Part shown: positions 1 through 6,285 of the stretch, piece after piece
Layout of the letters: each line of letters starts with the position of its first letter
Numbering within the stretch: position 1 is the first letter of the stretch
Source of the DNA: Kordiimonadaceae bacterium
GTDB lineage: Bacteria > Pseudomonadota > Alphaproteobacteria > Sphingomonadales > Kordiimonadaceae
DNA: 8,827 nucleotides
Reading direction: 5' to 3'
Assembly: GCA_014238195.1 (NCBI GenBank)
Contig: JABABO010000133.1
Location: forward strand, 1-8,827
Notes under the pieces: generated by a model
What the model was told of the DNA's origin: nothing
Database searches by the model: none
Seen by the model: only the letters and a program-made list of their open reading frames with translations
Translations under genes and position numbers: made by a program

Positions 1-53
1 ATAAATACTTATAGCCAAATAAGGTGATCAATATTCACTTCCTTTGGCTATAA
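1..53 (+). repeat. Palindromic intergenic repeat, copy 1
   Basis: This stretch aligns without gaps to 3438-3490 on the minus strand, with 43 of 53 positions identical by manual count. It contains an imperfect inverted repeat: 10-27 pairs with 35-52 (15 Watson-Crick pairs, one G-T wobble and two mismatches) around a 7-nt loop at 28-34. The outer arms TATAGCCAAA and TTTGGCTATA are perfect. It lies 12 bp past the stop codon of the minus-strand histidine kinase, so it could form a 3' stem-loop on that mRNA, but no clear U-tract follows. The element may continue left of the window. It resembles REP-like or other short palindromic intergenic repeats; no family is assigned. Confidence 0.6.
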
Positions 54-64
54 CGTGACTAAAA

Positions 65-1696
65 TCAATTTTTAACGGCCTCGGATTGCAGTAATGGCAC
101 ATCTTTTGGATGACTATCATCGACTAATCGCTCGTTTGGTAGGATGACTGTGAACACTGATCCCACTCCTACCTTGCTGCAGACTGTGATATCACCACCG
201 TGCTCTTCGATAAACGCTTTCACCAAACTTAGTCCCAATCCTGTGCCTTCATGACTACGGCTCAGCGGCGTTTCAGAACGAACAAACGGCGCGAATACCA
301 TCTGTTGCTCCGCTTCATCAATCCCAATTCCATTGTCCTTGATACTGATTTTCAAAGCTCCATCAGTTTCATCTAACCAAGCACGCATTTCAACATCACC
401 CTTGCCAACAGGCGTAAACTTAACTGCGTTTGATAAAATATTTAAAACTGATTGCTTAATCCGCAAGCGATCACCGATGACCTTTGGCAAATCGTCCGCT
501 ATTTCTAGCTTAATGCCCAAACTTTTTTGCGAAGCCTGGCCTAACACAAGTGACCGACTATCCTGAACCAACTTGTTCATATCAACCGTTTCTTCATCCA
601 TCTTCATCTGCCCTGCTTCAATTTTTGCAAGATCAAGGACTTCGCCAAGAACATCCGATAAATGTAAAGAACTGGACCGTATATCATGCAAATATTCGCG
701 GTATTTTTCGTGTCCGATAGGCCCAAACATTTGATCAGCCATAATGGAAGAAAAACCAATGATCGCATTCAGTGGTGTCCGTAATTCATGACTGACATTG
801 GCAAGAAACACTGATTTAGCGCGGTTGGCTGCCTCGGCTTGTTCTTTGGTTTCAATCAACTCAAGTGTTGTTTGATGGGTGCGCTCGGCTTCGCGTTCTA
901 ATTCCCACGATCGCTTACGCAGCGATTCTTCAGACGCCGATAAAGCCTGATTAGTTGTCCGTAAGTTATCCAGCAAGACTTGCACGGCATCAAATGATAA
1001 GTTGATTTGACTTGCTAACATGCCAAGCTCGTCACCTTTATGGTTTTGGGGGACAGGAATGCGCTGTCCTGCGGGATGCTCGGCATTAATAAGCGATATA
1101 CGATCTACCATTTGTGACAGTGGCTTTGTTAAACCACGATAGAAAGTAAAATATAAAAGCATGACCAACAAAAATATACGCAGTAAGCTGGACAAAAATA
1201 GTGTCAAAGCACGTGAAAAAAACGGCTGCAACCCTATTGTTCGGTCAACAATCACTTGAAGTCTTGCATATCCCTCAGGCATAGTGTCAGGCAATGTTAA
1301 CTGAAAGCTATGGGTCCGCATATCATCAAAAAAATATCGAATGAATTGAACAGTTTGATCTGACAACGCCCGTGTATCACGCTGTGCCCCCGCTAAACGA
1401 ATATCATCTTGGTATAAAATGACAGCATCAGCAATATATTCATATTCCAACAAACCTGATACGACCTCGTGCGCTAACTCTTCATCTAGATTGAGTACCG
1501 CACGTGTTGCAGCTTTATCAGCCACCTGTAACGACTTCATCACTTTTTCATCCAGCAAATCCCCCACTTCCAAATAATCAAGATAGGATTGCCCAATTGA
1601 CAATATCATGCCAACAGCGAAGGCTATAATGACTGCTGTTTTAGCGAGCTCGAACGAAATTCGATCCGACCACTGTATTTTTGAGCTATCCCCCAA
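65..1696 (-). CDS. Membrane-bound sensor histidine kinase (PleC/DivJ/PdhS-like core)
   Basis: This is a two-component sensor kinase of 543 aa that autophosphorylates on histidine and passes phosphate to a response regulator. A first membrane helix (about 18-38) and a second (about 162-186) flank a periplasmic sensor region of about 120 aa with no recognised fold. A HAMP-like linker (about 187-245) and a coiled coil (about 245-295) follow. The HisKA domain carries SHELRTPLN, with His303 as phospho-acceptor, then a MFGPIG...Y..YL.DI segment typical of PleC/DivJ-type alphaproteobacterial kinases. The HATPase domain shows the N box (LNILSNAVKFTP), G1 (DNGIGI, 454-459) and G2 (GTGLGLSL, 484-491). 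The start is TTG: no ATG, GTG or other TTG lies between the upstream in-frame TAG and the first membrane helix, and only a weak purine-rich ribosome site precedes it. No response regulator is adjacent within the window. The family is certain; the signal and partner are unknown. Confidence 0.93.
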   Translation of the reverse strand: MGDSSKIQWSDRISFELAKTAVIIAFAVGMILSIGQSYLDYLEVGDLLDEKVMKSLQVADKAATRAVLNLDEELAHEVVSGLLEYEYIADAVILYQDDIRLAGAQRDTRALSDQTVQFIRYFFDDMRTHSFQLTLPDTMPEGYARLQVIVDRTIGLQPFFSRALTLFLSSLLRIFLLVMLLYFTFYRGLTKPLSQMVDRISLINAEHPAGQRIPVPQNHKGDELGMLASQINLSFDAVQVLLDNLRTTNQALSASEESLRKRSWELEREAERTHQTTLELIETKEQAEAANRAKSVFLANVSHELRTPLNAIIGFSSIMADQMFGPIGHEKYREYLHDIRSSSLHLSDVLGEVLDLAKIEAGQMKMDEETVDMNKLVQDSRSLVLGQASQKSLGIKLEIADDLPKVIGDRLRIKQSVLNILSNAVKFTPVGKGDVEMRAWLDETDGALKISIKDNGIGIDEAEQQMVFAPFVRSETPLSRSHEGTGLGLSLVKAFIEEHGGDITVCSKVGVGSVFTVILPNERLVDDSHPKDVPLLQSEAVKN

Positions 1697-1982
1697 ATTT
1701 CTTCTCTTACTATCCTGTCTAAGTGCTGCTAATGTCTATCTTTAAGCGTTTATTTTGCAGCTCATTAGTTCGACTTTGGCGATCATGCAAAAACTTACTA
1801 AAATCTTTCTTAACACTTTACCTCATTATTACCAGCAGTTTTCACATCAGCCCAACAAAAGGGTTTATCAACTTGCTTGTATATGCGTAAAAATTCTTGT
1901 ATTTGACGGGAAATTTTCTCGCAGTGAGCCGCTAACCGTTTGGAGCAAGTCCCTAGCGCCGAGCAAACCCAAGGAGTAAACG
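1697..1982. other. Divergent intergenic region, kinase / DUF481
   Basis: This 286-bp AT-rich gap separates the divergent starts of the kinase and the DUF481 protein, so promoters for both should lie here. The only firm signal is a ribosome binding site for the plus-strand gene, AAGGAG 6 nt before its ATG. I could not find a convincing -35/-10 pair for either direction. Short open frames here lack ribosome sites and resemble no known protein. Confidence 0.4.
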
Positions 1983-2972
1983 ATGGTTTATACAAATAAA
2001 TTTAACAAGCAAGGCTCAATAATCATCGCGTTAACGCTTTTTATTTTGGGGTTTTCAGCCCCTACATTAGCGACAATGCCTTCAGGCGCTGAAGCAATGC
2101 TTGAAACTGCTTATGCGTCAGGACAGAAAACGACATTTCGCACAGTGTTGGAAACCGCACTGATTACTTGGCCTGATCAGCGGGTATTAATTTTAGAATA
2201 TGCTGCTTCACTGAGCGGCGACTATGTTCTTGCGAGTGAAAGAGACGAAATTGAAGATCATCAAACAGCGCTAGAAATAAAGGAGCAAGCCGACCGCGCC
2301 CGTGGTTTTGCCTATGTTATTGATCCAAAACATTGGAACATGCAAGTATCCCTTGGTGCTGGCAGCATGACAGGTGACAGTGACGATAAATCTATCGCCC
2401 TTGGTTTAAGCTTAAACCGTTCATTTAACGATATTTGGGACCACAAACTGAAAACCGATATCGGCTATGCCCGCCGCGCTGGTATCACGACACAGCGCCG
2501 TATTCAAACCGACTATGAATTGCTTTACAAAGCTTGGGAGAAGTCTCACATCACCAATTTCACCCGTGTTGAAAGTGATAAGCTTTCTGGCTACGATTTA
2601 CGTATTATCGAAACTGTGGGGGCTGGTTTTGATATTATTACTAATGATGACTATCTGCTCCGCCTTGAAACGGGTTTGGGTGTGCGCTACACGCAGTTCA
2701 CCTTGGACGATAACGAAAATGATTTGCTTTTACGGATGGCCTCGTTTTTTGAAATGCAGTTATCGGATGATATAGGTCTTCATAATAACACCGCAGCATT
2801 GGTCGCATCTGGCGGTGCGACAAGTTTGGAAAACAAATTTACTGTGTCCGCAAAAATCAACGCACACCTTGCCTCTAGCTTTGGTTTTGAAGTAAAATAT
2901 GACAGCGATGCACCGATTGATACATCAAAAATTGATACTGTCACACGAGTCTCGTTGGTGTATGATTTTTAA
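1983..2972 (+). CDS. Outer-membrane beta-barrel protein, DUF481 (YdiY-like)
   Basis: This predicted outer-membrane protein has 329 aa. A positively charged N-terminus and hydrophobic core (about 10-29) give a signal peptide ending near ATLA-T (about residue 30). A short helical region (about 34-112) precedes the barrel. From about 118 the sequence alternates in beta-strand fashion and carries DUF481-like landmarks: LGAGSMTGDSDDKSIALGL, a DHKLK.DIGYAR strand, YELLYKAWEKSHITNFTRVESDKLSGYDLR, then GAGF and LETGLGVRY. It ends in VSLVYDF; a terminal Phe is the usual BAM recognition signal. DUF481 members are thought to be porin-like or salt-stress-related barrels; substrate and role are unknown. 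The start is well supported by AAGGAG 6 nt upstream. It is divergent from the kinase, hinting that the kinase could control it, but no binding site supports this. Its stop lies 13 bp from that of the convergent hsp20. Confidence 0.85.
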   Translation: MVYTNKFNKQGSIIIALTLFILGFSAPTLATMPSGAEAMLETAYASGQKTTFRTVLETALITWPDQRVLILEYAASLSGDYVLASERDEIEDHQTALEIKEQADRARGFAYVIDPKHWNMQVSLGAGSMTGDSDDKSIALGLSLNRSFNDIWDHKLKTDIGYARRAGITTQRRIQTDYELLYKAWEKSHITNFTRVESDKLSGYDLRIIETVGAGFDIITNDDYLLRLETGLGVRYTQFTLDDNENDLLLRMASFFEMQLSDDIGLHNNTAALVASGGATSLENKFTVSAKINAHLASSFGFEVKYDSDAPIDTSKIDTVTRVSLVYDF

Positions 2973-2985
2973 GATTACTTTCTTA

Positions 2986-3396
2986 TCAGCCCCTGATGGG
3001 AATGCTACGTTTACTTGATTTTGGCTCTGGGCGTTCTAGGTCGATATGCAGTAAACCATGCTCTAAAAACGCATCGGTGACCTCCATGCCGTCCGCAAGA
3101 ATAAACTTACGCATAAATTGACGCGCAGCTATACCACGATGTAGATAATTTTTATCATTTTGGTCGTGTGATAATTTGCCACTAATAATCAATTGATTAC
3201 TGTCAACGGTGATTGCAAGATCGTTGGATTTAAATCCAGCTATTGCTAAGCTGATCCGTATTTGGCGCGCACCTATATGTTCGATATTATAGGGTGGATA
3301 ACCCTCGTTAGCATGGCTGGCTGTTCGCTCTAATAACTGTTCTAAATCTTCAAACCCCAAGAAAAAAGGGTTCCCAAAAGCTGAAACACGGCTCAT
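2986..3396 (-). CDS. Small heat-shock protein, Hsp20/alpha-crystallin family
   Basis: This 136-aa ATP-independent holdase chaperone binds unfolding proteins and forms oligomers. It shows the bacterial class A (IbpA-like) pattern: a short N-terminal arm with FGNPFFLGFEDLEQLLER, then YPPYNIE at the start of the alpha-crystallin domain, IRISLAIAGF, LIISG, YLHRGIAARQFMRKFILADGMEV and LEHGLLHIDLERPEP. It ends with the IPI tripeptide (I-x-I motif) that docks in the neighbouring subunit. The start at 3396 is preferred over the in-frame ATG at 3438 because a perfect AGGAGG (3404-3409) sits 7 nt upstream, and MSRVSAFGNPF resembles the usual N-terminus of this family; the longer frame would add 14 unconserved residues. 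It appears monocistronic, with a candidate heat-shock promoter upstream. It is convergent with DUF481, and no clear terminator lies between them. Confidence 0.95.
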   Translation of the reverse strand: MSRVSAFGNPFFLGFEDLEQLLERTASHANEGYPPYNIEHIGARQIRISLAIAGFKSNDLAITVDSNQLIISGKLSHDQNDKNYLHRGIAARQFMRKFILADGMEVTDAFLEHGLLHIDLERPEPKSSKRSIPIRG

Positions 3397-3403
3397 ATCG
3401 CCC

Positions 3404-3409
3404 CCTCCT
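3404..3409 (-). promoter_or_regulatory. Strong Shine-Dalgarno site of hsp20
   Basis: Perfect AGGAGG on the minus strand, followed by GGG and CGAT, 7 nt before the ATG at 3396. It decides the start against the ATG at 3438. I looked for a complementary upstream pyrimidine run or a ROSE-type anti-Shine-Dalgarno box that would mask it at low temperature and found none. Confidence 0.8.
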
Positions 3410-3437
3410 ATAACGCTTAAATTTTGATGCCCGTTCA

Positions 3438-3490
3438 ATACAGCCGAATGCAGTGAATTTTAATCCCCTAATTTGGCTATAAATATTTAT
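3438..3490 (-). repeat. Palindromic intergenic repeat, copy 2 (hsp20 leader)
   Basis: Read on the minus strand, this is the partner of the element at 1-53, starting ATAAATATTTATAGCC and ending TTCGGCTGTAT. The same imperfect hairpin is retained but weaker, with four mismatches and two wobbles in 18 pairs. The mismatch at column 20/42 of copy 1 is a T-A pair here. The element ends 42 nt before the hsp20 start codon and would lie inside the leader mRNA if transcription begins at the promoter proposed near 3554-3583. Its role is unknown; it may be a dispersed palindrome or a shared regulatory site. Confidence 0.6.
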
Positions 3491-3510
3491 ATCGGTTCGA
3501 CTTATCCCAA

Positions 3511-3549
3511 GAGACTTTGCGAATAATAAGATCATTATTCATTGGTCTC
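3511..3549 (-). other. Imperfect palindrome at predicted 5' end of hsp20 mRNA
   Basis: GAGAC (3511-3515) pairs with GTCTC (3545-3549), and GAATAAT (3521-3527) pairs with ATTATTC (3534-3540), around a 6-nt loop and an asymmetric 5/4-nt internal loop. It begins just downstream of the proposed -10 box, so it would form a stem-loop at the very 5' end of the hsp20 transcript or serve as an operator at the start site. It does not match the CIRCE element of HrcA. Being AT-rich with no U-tract, it is not a convincing terminator for the upstream gene. Confidence 0.4.
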
Positions 3550-3553
3550 GCTA

Positions 3554-3583
3554 TATATGCCCATAATATGACAATATTTCAAG
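3554..3583 (-). promoter_or_regulatory. Candidate RpoH (sigma-32) promoter of hsp20
   Basis: On the minus strand a perfect heat-shock -35 box, CTTGAAA (3577-3583), is followed after 15 nt by GGCATATA (3554-3561). The latter matches 6 of 8 positions of the sigma-32 -10 consensus CCCATnTA; its first two C residues are missing. The spacing fits the known range. Transcription would start near 3546 and give a leader of about 150 nt containing the 3511-3549 palindrome and repeat copy 2. Confidence 0.5.
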
Positions 3584-3613
3584 GTATCACCCTTTATGCC
3601 ACTGGGCCAACGT

Positions 3614-4945
3614 CTATTTAGGTAAGGTGCCTTCGCTGTTTTCTGGTGGGCGTATCCAGCATTTAGTACCCCGATCAAGCAAAGCATTACACAGTTCTTT
3701 CGCGCGTTTCAAAGATTTTAAGGGTCCGGCATTTAGCCGATAATAAAACCCCTTTGGTCCTGTGCCGACATCGCCAAAATCAATTTCCGAGCGCCGTGGC
3801 GGGACATTTTTTAAAAGCTCGTCATTTTCCCGATATAAAATTTGCATACCACGGATCAAGTTATTTTCAGTGCGATAGGCGGCAATTTGCAATGCCCAAC
3901 CTGTTTTTTCCAATAAGGGCGGCATGACTGAAAGATCAGCATTTGGTTTTCTTATAGGTTGGACTTTTGATATTTTCTGCGATGTTTCTTGTGGTTTTAC
4001 ATCCAGTTTTGGCTTTGGTGCTATTAACCGCTTGGCTGCTGCCTCCTTGTCCAGGGAATTTTGCACAATCAGGTTGGCTTTTTCATCCATAGACCATGCA
4101 GGATCAATCGCACCAATCACAAGGGCCTGCATCCGCTGCGCTATGGGAAGCTGCATTAAACCACGGTAAAAAGTAAGTGTGTCAGCAGTGTTTTCAGGCC
4201 CGAAGTCAAGGCGTGCCATATTATAAGCATCTGTATTACGCTCAGCAATGAGATAAGCCAATACAAGATTTTGCCGCTCAGCATGGCTGGCATTTCCTTG
4301 CTTAATTAAAGATTCTAAAATAATTATCGCCTGCTTTTCATGCCCTGTTACCGCTAGAATAAGCGCTTTATTTGACAGAACACTCGGTTCAGTGCTTCCT
4401 TCAAGACTTTGCAAGGCTTCTTTGCTGCGACCAAGGCTTGCTAGGGCAACAGCGCGACCCGATTTTATCGCTGTATCATTGGGTGCACGCTGCAAAGCTT
4501 GATCATATGCTGTCAATGCTTGTTGGACCTGACCTTGGGCTAACCATGTCTTGCCTAGCAATCGCCAAGTCCCTATTGGTGGCTCAAAACGGCCAATAAG
4601 CTTGATTAAAATATCAGCAGCTTCATTACTATTACCTAAAGCCAGTAGGCTTTCCGCAAGGGCTAAATGCGCTTTGCCCGTCAAATCCTGATTTGTCATA
4701 TGACGGTATAGGGGAATGGCCGCACTATGGTTTCCGCTAGTTGCTAGGCGGTCTGCCACAGCTTTGAGGCTATCCGTGTGATACGACCCCGCCACTTTTG
4801 CAGCCATATTCACATTAGGGTGACTGGAGTTTATAACACCAGTCCCCGTACTACAGGCCGCCACAAAAAAACACAGTAAAATAAGTGTCAGTTTATATGC
4901 AAACTGGGTGACCATTCGGGGCTTAATTCCGCTGATTTCTATCAT
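3614..4945 (-). CDS. TPR lipoprotein with C-terminal SPOR domain (TadD-like repeats)
   Basis: This predicted outer-membrane or periplasmic lipoprotein has 443 aa. A signal peptide ends in a lipobox, FVAAC, with Cys31 as the likely acylation site. Tetratricopeptide repeats span about 58-245; the best unit is GTWRLLGKTWLAQGQVQQALTAYDQALQRAPND. The block RQNLVLAYLIAERNTDAYNMARLDFGPE resembles the end of TadD-type Tad-pilus lipoproteins. A low-complexity Lys/Pro linker (about 305-345) leads to a SPOR domain (about 348-432) with WALQIAAY, YYRLNAGPLKS and a Cys419-x9-Cys429 pair. SPOR domains bind septal or denuded peptidoglycan. The start at 4945 is favoured by AGGG about 10 nt upstream; Met11 (4915) would also leave an intact signal peptide but has a poorer site. 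It is divergent from another SPOR protein. The architecture is firm; the pilus link is only a resemblance. Confidence 0.87.
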   Translation of the reverse strand: MIEISGIKPRMVTQFAYKLTLILLCFFVAACSTGTGVINSSHPNVNMAAKVAGSYHTDSLKAVADRLATSGNHSAAIPLYRHMTNQDLTGKAHLALAESLLALGNSNEAADILIKLIGRFEPPIGTWRLLGKTWLAQGQVQQALTAYDQALQRAPNDTAIKSGRAVALASLGRSKEALQSLEGSTEPSVLSNKALILAVTGHEKQAIIILESLIKQGNASHAERQNLVLAYLIAERNTDAYNMARLDFGPENTADTLTFYRGLMQLPIAQRMQALVIGAIDPAWSMDEKANLIVQNSLDKEAAAKRLIAPKPKLDVKPQETSQKISKVQPIRKPNADLSVMPPLLEKTGWALQIAAYRTENNLIRGMQILYRENDELLKNVPPRRSEIDFGDVGTGPKGFYYRLNAGPLKSLKRAKELCNALLDRGTKCWIRPPENSEGTLPK

Positions 4946-4997
4946 TTCGAATCAACCCTAACAATCAGCAATGAAGAATAACTTAAAAATTTGGTTT

Positions 4998-5022
4998 GAT
5001 TTTATGTCAATATTCATAAATC
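4998..5022. promoter_or_regulatory. Inverted repeat between the two divergent SPOR genes
   Basis: GATTTTATG (4998-5006) and CATAAATC (5015-5022) form an inverted repeat with one bulged T around TCAATATT. It lies in the 99-bp AT-rich divergent promoter region, 22 bp before the Sel1-SPOR start, where an operator controlling both genes would be expected. AT-rich sequence makes such repeats common by chance, and no regulator family is recognised. Confidence 0.25.
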
Positions 5023-5044
5023 ATTTCATAGTATGAAAGGCAGT

Positions 5045-6172
5045 ATGAACAACACACATAAATATCATGGTGCACTGAGACCACAGATATGGCTTTTAGG
5101 CTTACTTTTTGAGTTTTCCATACACCTAATGCTGCCCACTGAAGCAGCTTTTGCACAAGTCATTACAACGGCGCAGCTTGTAACAGAAAGCAGCGAAGAT
5201 CAAAAGACCACACCTGCAACAAACAACACAGCATCTCTGAGCGCAGAAAAGGCCAAAAATCCTGCCGTGGAAGCCGCCTTGATGAAAATGCGGCAGGGTG
5301 ATCTGGCTGGCGGCGTTGCTGCACTGCACGAGGTCGGGCAAAAATCCAACGACCCAGAAGCCTTCTTTCATTTAGGGGAGATTTATAGACTAGGTGTAGG
5401 ACGGGATCAAAACTTGCAAGTCTCTATGATGTACTATCGATTAGCAGCGGGGCTTGGCAATGGGCGATCAGCATTATCGCTGGCAAACTTGCTCTATTTT
5501 GAAACGGTCAATGATGAAGCCGCTATCACAGAAGCTGTCCGCTTATGGCAGGATCAAGCCACCCGCGGAATACAGGAAGCTTTGTATATGCTGGGTCTTT
5601 TATATTGGAATGGTGAAGTGGGTATCAAACCAGACCCGATCCGTGGTTATGGCTTGATTTGGCGTGCTGGCAATGAAGGATACGGTCCAGCGATTGAAGC
5701 TGAACTTGAAATGGCACCACAACTTGATTTTGATGCAAGGTTAGAAGGCCAAAAATATGCCGAAAATTTAAATACTTTAGGGTTTAATCTAGCGCCATTG
5801 CCCATAGACTTGATTACACCTAATCAAACATCTGTTTCTAACTTACCTGGATTACAGGAAACTGTAGTAGCCGTTGCTAAAGCACCAAAGCGGCCAAAAC
5901 CAGAAAATTGGTCAAGGGTTTGGCGCGTTGAAGTTGGTTATGCCATGGACAAAGAAGATGCGACGATATTACTGCGTTATATGAAAACTGACATGGCTGA
6001 TGCCTTACAAGATGTACATGGTGAAGTTATTGCTGTGCCTACACGCCCTAATAAATATCGTATTGTCTTTGGCCCCTTTGATACGATGCAGGACACAGTC
6101 ATTCGCTGCGTTCGGTTAAAGAAAAATGGCCAAGACTGTTTTTCAAAGCCACCGTCTGAGATACCACCTTAA
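5045..6172 (+). CDS. Secreted Sel1-repeat protein with C-terminal SPOR domain
   Basis: This is a predicted periplasmic protein of 375 aa from the ATG at 5045. An ATG four codons earlier (5033) is in frame, but 5045 is preferred because GAAAGG precedes it at ribosome-site distance while nothing suitable precedes 5033. Numbering from 5045, a signal peptide is cleaved near AAFA-Q (about residue 37), followed by a polar Thr/Ser/Asn-rich stretch. Sel1-like helical repeats cover about 85-221 (FFHLGEIYRLGVGRDQN..., ALYMLGLLYWNGEVGIKPD...). A linker precedes a SPOR domain (about 290-368) with YRIVFGPFDT and Cys355-x9-Cys365 followed by FSKPP. The same Cys spacing and a PP ending occur in the divergent lipoprotein. 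The likely role is protein interaction combined with peptidoglycan binding at the division site or another envelope site; the partner is unknown. Confidence 0.87.
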   Translation: MNNTHKYHGALRPQIWLLGLLFEFSIHLMLPTEAAFAQVITTAQLVTESSEDQKTTPATNNTASLSAEKAKNPAVEAALMKMRQGDLAGGVAALHEVGQKSNDPEAFFHLGEIYRLGVGRDQNLQVSMMYYRLAAGLGNGRSALSLANLLYFETVNDEAAITEAVRLWQDQATRGIQEALYMLGLLYWNGEVGIKPDPIRGYGLIWRAGNEGYGPAIEAELEMAPQLDFDARLEGQKYAENLNTLGFNLAPLPIDLITPNQTSVSNLPGLQETVVAVAKAPKRPKPENWSRVWRVEVGYAMDKEDATILLRYMKTDMADALQDVHGEVIAVPTRPNKYRIVFGPFDTMQDTVIRCVRLKKNGQDCFSKPPSEIPP

Positions 6173-6173
6173 T

Positions 6174-6196
6174 TCATCTCAGTTTAGATGGTTTTT
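6174..6196 (+). terminator. Weak candidate terminator after the Sel1-SPOR gene
   Basis: CATCT (6175-6179) and AGATG (6186-6190) form a 5-bp stem, extendable by a T-G wobble, with a 6-nt loop, followed by GTTTTT. It starts just after the stop codon and has the shape of an intrinsic terminator, but the stem is short and AT-rich. Confidence 0.3.
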
Positions 6197-6223
6197 GGGG
6201 TTAGGGACACTTGGTCTGCACTA

Positions 6224-6243
6224 GGTTGCTATATCTAGCAGCC
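6224..6243 (+). other. Compact hairpin upstream of the hydrolase operon
   Basis: GGTTGCTA (6224-6231) and TAGCAGCC (6236-6243) form an 8-bp stem (seven Watson-Crick pairs and one G-T) with the 4-nt loop TATC. No U-tract follows on either strand, so it is not a standard terminator. It lies 42 bp before the hydrolase start and could be an operator half-site pair or a leader stem-loop for the catabolic block. Confidence 0.4.
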
Positions 6244-6285
6244 ACCGTTAAGTTTAAATCTAAATAAAGTACAAAAGGAATTATT

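Noticed and set aside
1876..1902. Direct repeat CTTGTAT with 20-bp period upstream of DUF481
   Set aside because: A repeated 7-mer is expected by chance in an AT-rich stretch of this length, and no third copy supports a regulator array.
1755..1979. Plus-strand 74-codon open frame in the kinase/DUF481 gap
   Set aside because: It starts with TTG, has no ribosome site, runs through the promoter region and into the DUF481 ribosome site, and resembles no known protein.
1810..1995. Minus-strand 61-codon open frame overlapping the DUF481 start
   Set aside because: It starts inside the opposing gene, shows no family features or ribosome site, and is best explained by chance.
2985..2997. ATCAG/CTGAT mini-hairpin at the hsp20 stop, between the convergent genes
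   Set aside because: The 5-bp stem overlaps the hsp20 stop codon and has no U-tract on either strand, so it is not supported as a bidirectional terminator.
3397..3438. In-frame upstream start of hsp20 at 3438
   Set aside because: It would place the perfect AGGAGG inside the coding region, add 14 unconserved residues, and begin within the repeat element.
3497..3517. CTTGGGA...CCGATATA as an alternative sigma-32 promoter nearer hsp20
   Set aside because: The -10-like box is good, but the spacer is only about 9 nt, outside the usual range; the CTTGAAA site at 3554-3583 is better.
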